This document shows, one piece after another, positions 8,357 to 11,295 of a stretch of 11,295 nt of DNA (the first letter of the stretch is position 1; each line of letters starts with the position of its first letter). Below the pieces are notes generated by a model. That model worked only from the letters and a program-made list of their open reading frames with translations. It searched no databases and was not told the DNA's origin. Made by a program: the position numbers and the translations under genes. The stretch spans positions 1-11,295 of the forward strand of contig CAJBAP010000051.1 in the NCBI GenBank assembly GCA_903950295.1, written 5' to 3'. Source of the DNA: an uncultured Rhodocyclaceae bacterium (GTDB lineage: Bacteria; Pseudomonadota; Gammaproteobacteria; Burkholderiales; Rhodocyclaceae).

Positions 8357-8381
8357 AAAAGTCGGCGCTGGCGGTACGGCA
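8357..8381 (+). repeat. Dispersed repeat, copy B (intergenic, left arm of the large hairpin)
   Basis: Four A are followed by GTCGGCGCTGGCGGTACGGC and A. It has one mismatch to copy A over 25 bases and two to copy C over 24. Its second half is the left arm of the hairpin at 8367-8400, so the right arm read on the minus strand repeats the core again (GCCGGCGGTACGGCA against GCTGGCGGTACGGCA). This inverted arrangement after a short single-stranded head resembles REP elements, but the head is GTCGG rather than the usual GTAG or GGAG. Confidence 0.65.
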
Positions 8382-8417
8382 AGTTTGCCGTACCGCCGGC
8401 ACATCTGGCTGATTTTT
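8367..8417 (+). terminator. Long hairpin after pccA, probable operon terminator or REP-like palindrome
   Basis: GCTGGCGGTACGGCAA pairs with TTGCCGTACCGCCGGC across a GT loop. All 16 positions pair in RNA with one G-U wobble; a realistic loop would open the innermost A-T pairs. It lies about 70 nt after pccA and before the start of the pilus operon, where a terminator is expected. The T run (ATTTTTC, 8412-8418) begins about 12 nt past the stem, farther than in a classical intrinsic terminator, so the structure may instead stabilise the pcc mRNA 3' end or be a mobile palindromic repeat. Confidence 0.45.
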
Positions 8418-8440
8418 CACCCTCTTTTCGGCCATATCTT
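8414..8440 (+). promoter_or_regulatory. Weak candidate promoter for the pilus operon
   Basis: TTTTCA (8414-8419) and TATCTT (8435-8440) resemble sigma-70 -35 and -10 boxes but have a 15-bp spacer, shorter than the optimal 17. They lie in the only A/T-rich part of the leader, 50-76 nt upstream of the mshI start. The genes downstream need a promoter in this gap unless they are read through from pccA. Confidence 0.2.
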
Positions 8441-8489
8441 CCTTTAGTCGAAAGCTAGACTCCGGGCACAAGGTAAAACAGGTCCGGAT

Positions 8490-9416
8490 ATGGCTTTTTG
8501 GCAAAAACAGGCGGAAGCGGATGGTTGGACGTCGATAGTCTTCGGTGTCGACCGCATCGCTATCGCAGACGTGGCGCTTCGACGCGATGAGCGGCCGCTC
8601 GTGCGCGCCTGCGACAGCTTCGCCCGCGAAGGCAGTGAGCTCGACGCCCTGAAACGCCTGAAAAACGCCAAACGCCTGGCCCGCAACCGCTGCACCACGC
8701 TGCTGTGGCACGGGCAATATCAGCTATTACAGGTCGATGCACCCGACGGGGCAAAAGACATGCCGCGTGAAGAACTGCGCGAGGTCTTGCGCTGGCGGGT
8801 GAAGGAAATGGTCGATTTCCCCGTGGACCGCGCCAGCATCGATATCCTCGACATTCCGGCACCAGGCAGCCGCACCCCTCAATTGTGGGTCGTGGTGGCC
8901 AGTCACGATATCCTGCAGCCGCGGGTTCACCTGTTTCAGGATGCAAAAACGCCGCTGGCCGCAATCGATGTTCCCGAACTGGCGCAACGCAACCTTGCAG
9001 CCCTCTTCGAGGACCCAAACCGCGGTCTGGCGCTGGTGTCCTTCGACAACAAGGGGGGCGTGCTGACCATCAGCTTTCAGGGCGAGCTGTTCATGACGCG
9101 TCACATCGACGTAAGTGGCCCGGAACTGGTCGGGCCGCAGGCCGAAACCCTGCACGAACGCGTACTGCTCGATATCCAGCGCTCACTCGACAATTTCGAT
9201 CGTAATTACAGCAGCGTACCTTTGACGCGCCTGCTGGTCGGACCACTGCCCGGCGGAGAGGCCTTTGTCGAATATCTCCGCACCAACCTGTCCCTGCCGG
9301 TGGCGAGCGCCAATCTGGCCGATGTGCTCGACATCGAGGCAACGCCTCGCCTTGCCGAAACGGCCGCGCAGGCTGAAAGCTGGCTGGCGCTGGGCGCAGC
9401 CCTGCGGGAACAGTAA
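8490..9416 (+). CDS. mshI: MSHA pilus biogenesis protein MshI (PilM-like)
   Basis: A 308-residue protein with no signal peptide or membrane segment. In MSHA systems MshI plays the part of PilM, a cytoplasmic actin-fold protein linking the inner-membrane PilN/PilO-type proteins to the assembly ATPase. The N-terminus has a short FGVDRIAIADV strand-turn-strand (18-28) as at the start of actin-like folds, then a conserved-looking LREVLRWRVKEMVDFPVD segment (about 96-113), and later FDNKGGVLTISFQGEL and the LLVGPLPGG stretch expected of the second lobe. I identify it mainly from this pattern together with four following genes in msh order. The start is ATG 8490 with a modest AGGT about seven bases upstream. 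It is the first gene of its operon, 194 nt after pccA, and 8 nt before the PilN-like gene. Confidence 0.83.
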   Translation: MAFWQKQAEADGWTSIVFGVDRIAIADVALRRDERPLVRACDSFAREGSELDALKRLKNAKRLARNRCTTLLWHGQYQLLQVDAPDGAKDMPREELREVLRWRVKEMVDFPVDRASIDILDIPAPGSRTPQLWVVVASHDILQPRVHLFQDAKTPLAAIDVPELAQRNLAALFEDPNRGLALVSFDNKGGVLTISFQGELFMTRHIDVSGPELVGPQAETLHERVLLDIQRSLDNFDRNYSSVPLTRLLVGPLPGGEAFVEYLRTNLSLPVASANLADVLDIEATPRLAETAAQAESWLALGAALREQ

Positions 9417-9424
9417 GCGACCCC

Positions 9425-10117
9425 ATGACCCAGCAGATCAACCTCTACGATCCCGCACTCGAACGCCAACGCGACTGGTTGGCACTGATGAATGTGGTAG
9501 GGCTAATGGCTGTCCTGGTAGCTGCTGTCGGTACTGCGGGATATCTGGCGCGGCTTGATCTGCCCGCACTCACGGCGCAGTCAGACGCCAGCGAGAACCA
9601 GCTCAAGGCCACGCGCGAACAACTTGCCACGCTGGGTCAACAAGCTGCCACCCGCAAGCCTGACCCACGCCTCGAGCAAGAAATCGCGGCCAAACGCCTG
9701 TTGCTGGGGACGCGTGGCGAGGTGCTGGTCATATTGCGCCAGAGCCTGGGGCCGGAGGCTGGCAGTTCGTTTGCTGCTCACCTGCAAGGCCTTGCTCGTC
9801 AGACGGTTGCCGGACTCTGGTTGATGGATTTTTATATCGATGCGGGCAGCGGCAGCATGGAAATCAAGGGGCGCACCATTGATCCGGCCCTGCTACCCGA
9901 ATACATTCGCCGGCTGAACAAGGAAATGGCCTTCCAGGGGCGGGAATTCGCTGCACTCAAGCTCGCTGCAGGGAAACCCGACGCACCGCCACTTGGCGTC
10001 GCAACCACCACGAAAACACCACCGGTTGCTCCGGGCACAGCCTTGCCCGCGCCCTACCATGAGTTCACGCTGATTCCTGTCAAGGCCAAAGTCGGTGATA
10101 AGGGCGCGACAACATGA
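9425..10117 (+). CDS. PilN-like inner-membrane pilus assembly protein (MSHA cluster)
   Basis: A 230-residue bitopic membrane protein. The N-terminus MTQQINLYDP is the short cytoplasmic peptide typical of PilN-type proteins, which in type IV pili binds PilM in a groove. One membrane helix follows (about 19-41), then a predicted coiled coil (about 45-90, rich in Ala/Gln/Glu), an alpha/beta domain (about 95-185), and a Pro/Thr/Lys-rich tail (about 188-212) before the last strand. This makes it the expected partner of the upstream MshI and downstream MshJ in the inner-membrane platform. It is sometimes annotated as a second MshI (MshI2), so I leave the symbol blank. Its stop overlaps the mshJ start by 4 nt (ATGA), indicating coupled translation. 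Confidence 0.78.
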   Translation: MTQQINLYDPALERQRDWLALMNVVGLMAVLVAAVGTAGYLARLDLPALTAQSDASENQLKATREQLATLGQQAATRKPDPRLEQEIAAKRLLLGTRGEVLVILRQSLGPEAGSSFAAHLQGLARQTVAGLWLMDFYIDAGSGSMEIKGRTIDPALLPEYIRRLNKEMAFQGREFAALKLAAGKPDAPPLGVATTTKTPPVAPGTALPAPYHEFTLIPVKAKVGDKGATT

Positions 10118-10824
10118 GTGGCATCAAGGCGCAATGGGCCAACTGGTCGGCACGTTTTGCCGCCATGCAACAGCGCGAAAAGCTGTTGATAACCGGTGCC
10201 ATGCTGGTGTTGATCCTCTTCGGCGGCCACTCGTTCTGGATCGAGCCGGCGCAATTGCAGAAGGCCCGTTTGAGAAAGAATATCGATCAGCAACAAAACG
10301 AGCAGGGGCAGTTGGGTGCCCAGTTGGCCGCTTTGGTAGCGCAAGGGAACGATCCGGATGCAGCCAACCGCATCGCCCTGGAGCAGTTGCGACAGCAGTT
10401 GAGCGAAATCGATCGCGACATTCACGGCTTCGACCGCGTACTGGTAATGCCGGAGCAAGCTCCCGCCCTGCTCCAGGCCCTTTTGACCCGTCACCGTGGC
10501 CTGTCGCTGGTGAGCCTGAATACCCTGTCGCCACAGCCGTTGATTGCACCAGCAGAAAAAAAAGGGGGCAAGGAAGAGGCTGCCCCGGACACCGCCAAGA
10601 AAGAAAAAGCCATGATGCCCGGCGGAAATATTTACAAGCACGGCATCGAGGTCAAGATCGCCGGCAACTATCACGACCTGCTGGCGTATGTCGCCGACCT
10701 CGAAAACGGGCCACAAAAACTGATTCGCGGTGCCATGCGCCTGGCGGTACAGAAATACCCGGTCAGCGAACTAACCCTGACCGTTTATACCTTGAGTCTG
10801 GAGGCCGCATGGCTCGTGGTGTGA
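10114..10824 (+). CDS. mshJ: MSHA pilus biogenesis protein MshJ (PilO/GspM-like)
   Basis: A 236-residue inner-membrane protein with a 23-residue cytoplasmic N-terminus, one membrane helix (about 24-42), a periplasmic coiled coil (about 46-105, many Gln/Leu/Arg) and a C-terminal ferredoxin-like domain (about 108-236). This is the plan of PilO/GspM proteins, which pair with PilN/GspL to align the assembly platform. A charged, low-complexity insert (residues 146-171, Lys/Glu/Ala/Pro) interrupts the C-terminal domain between SLNTLSPQPL and NIYKHGIEVKIAGNYHDLLAYV; short versions of such an insert are common in MshJ. The insert DNA holds an A8G5 homopolymer (10556-10568). The start overlaps the previous stop and the 3' end overlaps mshK by 16 nt. 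Confidence 0.8.
   Translation: MSGIKAQWANWSARFAAMQQREKLLITGAMLVLILFGGHSFWIEPAQLQKARLRKNIDQQQNEQGQLGAQLAALVAQGNDPDAANRIALEQLRQQLSEIDRDIHGFDRVLVMPEQAPALLQALLTRHRGLSLVSLNTLSPQPLIAPAEKKGGKEEAAPDTAKKEKAMMPGGNIYKHGIEVKIAGNYHDLLAYVADLENGPQKLIRGAMRLAVQKYPVSELTLTVYTLSLEAAWLVV
10556..10568 (+). repeat. A8G5 homopolymer tract inside mshJ
   Basis: Eight A followed by five G encode Glu-Lys-Lys-Gly-Gly in the low-complexity insert. In frame this gives A-AAA-AAA, the form of a -1 slippery heptamer, and the -1 frame is open from here to the mshK stop. Such tracts are also prone to polymerase slippage. Confidence 0.6.
10799..10804 (+). promoter_or_regulatory. Ribosome-binding site that fixes the mshK start
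   Basis: TGGAGG lies four bases before ATG 10809, inside the end of mshJ. The same frame is open far upstream through mshJ, but this is the only start with a ribosome-binding site and a signal peptide right after it. Confidence 0.7.
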
Positions 10825-11231
10825 CAGCGATCATCGCCGGAGTGGCTACAGCTCTGTTGGGTCTGGCAGGCGCAGCGCATGCCCAACTGGCCGACCCGAC
10901 GCGTCCATCCGGGGCAACCGTCCAGGCGGCCGAGTCAGCGCCGGGCGAAACCGCAACCGCCTCCGGACTGCAATCGGTGATCCTGAGAAAACAAGGCAAA
11001 CCGGCCGCCCTGATCAATGGGGAAGTCGTTGAACTGGGCGGCAAGGTGGGCGAGGCCAAACTGGTCAAAGTGAGCGAGGATGCAGTGGTTTTGAAAGGCC
11101 CTGGCGGCGAGGAAACTCTGCGTCTGATGCCGGCCGCCGAGAAAAAGATCATAAAAGTCGGTGCTGGCGGGACGGCGAAGTCCGGTACGCCTGCAGCGAT
11201 TGGAGCGACGAAAAAGGGAACAACACAATGA
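10809..11231 (+). CDS. mshK: MSHA pilus biogenesis protein MshK (exported)
   Basis: A 140-residue periplasmic protein. The signal peptide MARGVTAIIAGVATALLGLA ends at an AHA-Q cleavage site (after residue 25). Directly after it comes LADPTRP (27-33), a mark of MshK and related GspB/PilP-type proteins. The small beta domain (54-106) contains LQSVIL, AALINGEVVELGGKVGEAKLVKV and VVLKGPGGEETLRL, the GspC/PilP homology-region pattern that contacts the secretin in related systems. The position just before a secretin-like lipoprotein gene fits. The tail after about residue 110 is Lys/Gly/Thr-rich and carries KVGAGGTA (116-123), encoded by repeat copy C; this tail may be a recent addition. The gene starts inside mshJ (16-nt overlap), and its stop overlaps the next start by 4 nt. 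Confidence 0.82.
   Translation: MARGVTAIIAGVATALLGLAGAAHAQLADPTRPSGATVQAAESAPGETATASGLQSVILRKQGKPAALINGEVVELGGKVGEAKLVKVSEDAVVLKGPGGEETLRLMPAAEKKIIKVGAGGTAKSGTPAAIGATKKGTTQ
11153..11176 (+). repeat. Dispersed repeat, copy C (coding, 3' end of mshK)
   Basis: Four A are followed by GTCGGTGCTGGCGGGACGGC, one mismatch from copy A over 24 bases. It is read in the same frame as copy A and gives KVGAGGTA. The next bases (GAAGTCCGGTACGCCTGCA) can be aligned with the right arm of copy B (AAGTTTGCCGTACCGCCGGCA) if small gaps are allowed, so this may be a decayed full-length element rather than a half. Confidence 0.65.
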
Positions 11232-11295
11232 ACGCGTTACTGGTCGTCTTCGCAGCACTGTTGGTGTCCGCCTGCGGCACGCCGCCAGCGCGCCC
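11228..11295 (+). CDS. mshL: Lipoprotein, probable MSHA secretin MshL, 5' end only
   Basis: Only 22 codons are present before the right edge. The ATG overlaps the mshK stop (ATGA). The product begins with a lipoprotein signal: a hydrophobic core MNALLVVFAALL and a VSAC lipobox, with Cys16 as the lipidated residue, then GTPPARP. In known msh clusters mshK is followed by mshL, the outer-membrane secretin, which is often a lipoprotein with this kind of start. The identification therefore rests on gene order plus the lipobox; no secretin domain is visible. Confidence 0.72.
   Translation, partial: MNALLVVFAALLVSACGTPPAR

Noticed and set aside
8231..8458. Small open frame across the pccA end and the intergenic hairpins
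   Set aside because: Most of it is out-of-frame pccA and palindromic repeat, with no ribosome-binding site or recognisable protein features.
10095..10808. Long upstream extension of the mshK frame through mshJ
   Set aside because: Translation of this part is Arg-rich shadow sequence over the real mshJ; mshK has its own ribosome-binding site and signal peptide at 10809. It is kept only as a frameshift question.

Overview
The window looks like ordinary chromosome from a GC-rich Gram-negative proteobacterium. A betaproteobacterium, for example Rhodocyclaceae or a relative, is my best guess. This rests on the gene set (type I sulfide:quinone reductase, propionyl-CoA carboxylase plus B12-dependent mutase, MSHA-type pilus genes) and the base composition; no rRNA or other phylogenetic marker is present.

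Layout. (1) Positions 1-1403, minus strand: sqr, a flavoprotein sulfide:quinone oxidoreductase, followed 3 nt later by the start of a small exported protein that runs off the left edge. (2) Positions 1404-1525: a 122-nt divergent intergenic region with two perfect palindromes (12 and 14 bp), probably holding promoters for both directions. (3) Positions 1526-8295, plus strand: scpA/mcm, meaB, pccB and pccA, with gaps of 10, 23 and 20 nt, so almost certainly one operon. PccA/PccB carboxylate propionyl-CoA to methylmalonyl-CoA, the mutase converts it to succinyl-CoA, and MeaB guards and loads the mutase's B12 cofactor. The methylmalonyl-CoA epimerase needed to link the two enzymes is not in the window. 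(4) Positions 8296-8489: 194 nt with a small hairpin and then a long, nearly perfect hairpin, a candidate terminator or REP-like palindromic repeat, followed by the leader of the next operon. (5) Positions 8490-11295, plus strand: a tightly packed MSHA/type IV pilus assembly cluster. It holds a MshI (PilM-like) gene, a PilN-like gene, mshJ (PilO-like), mshK and the first 22 codons of a lipoprotein that should be the secretin MshL. Consecutive genes overlap or lie 8 nt apart.

Most of the window is well-understood metabolism and pilus assembly, and I do not see a clearly new multi-gene system. The most unusual signal is a short sequence of about 24 bp present three times with one mismatch: in the exported protein beside sqr, in the pccA-mshI intergenic hairpin, and near the 3' end of mshK. 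The two coding copies are read in the same frame and give the same octapeptide, KVGAGGTA. This looks like a dispersed palindromic element that can sit inside or between genes.
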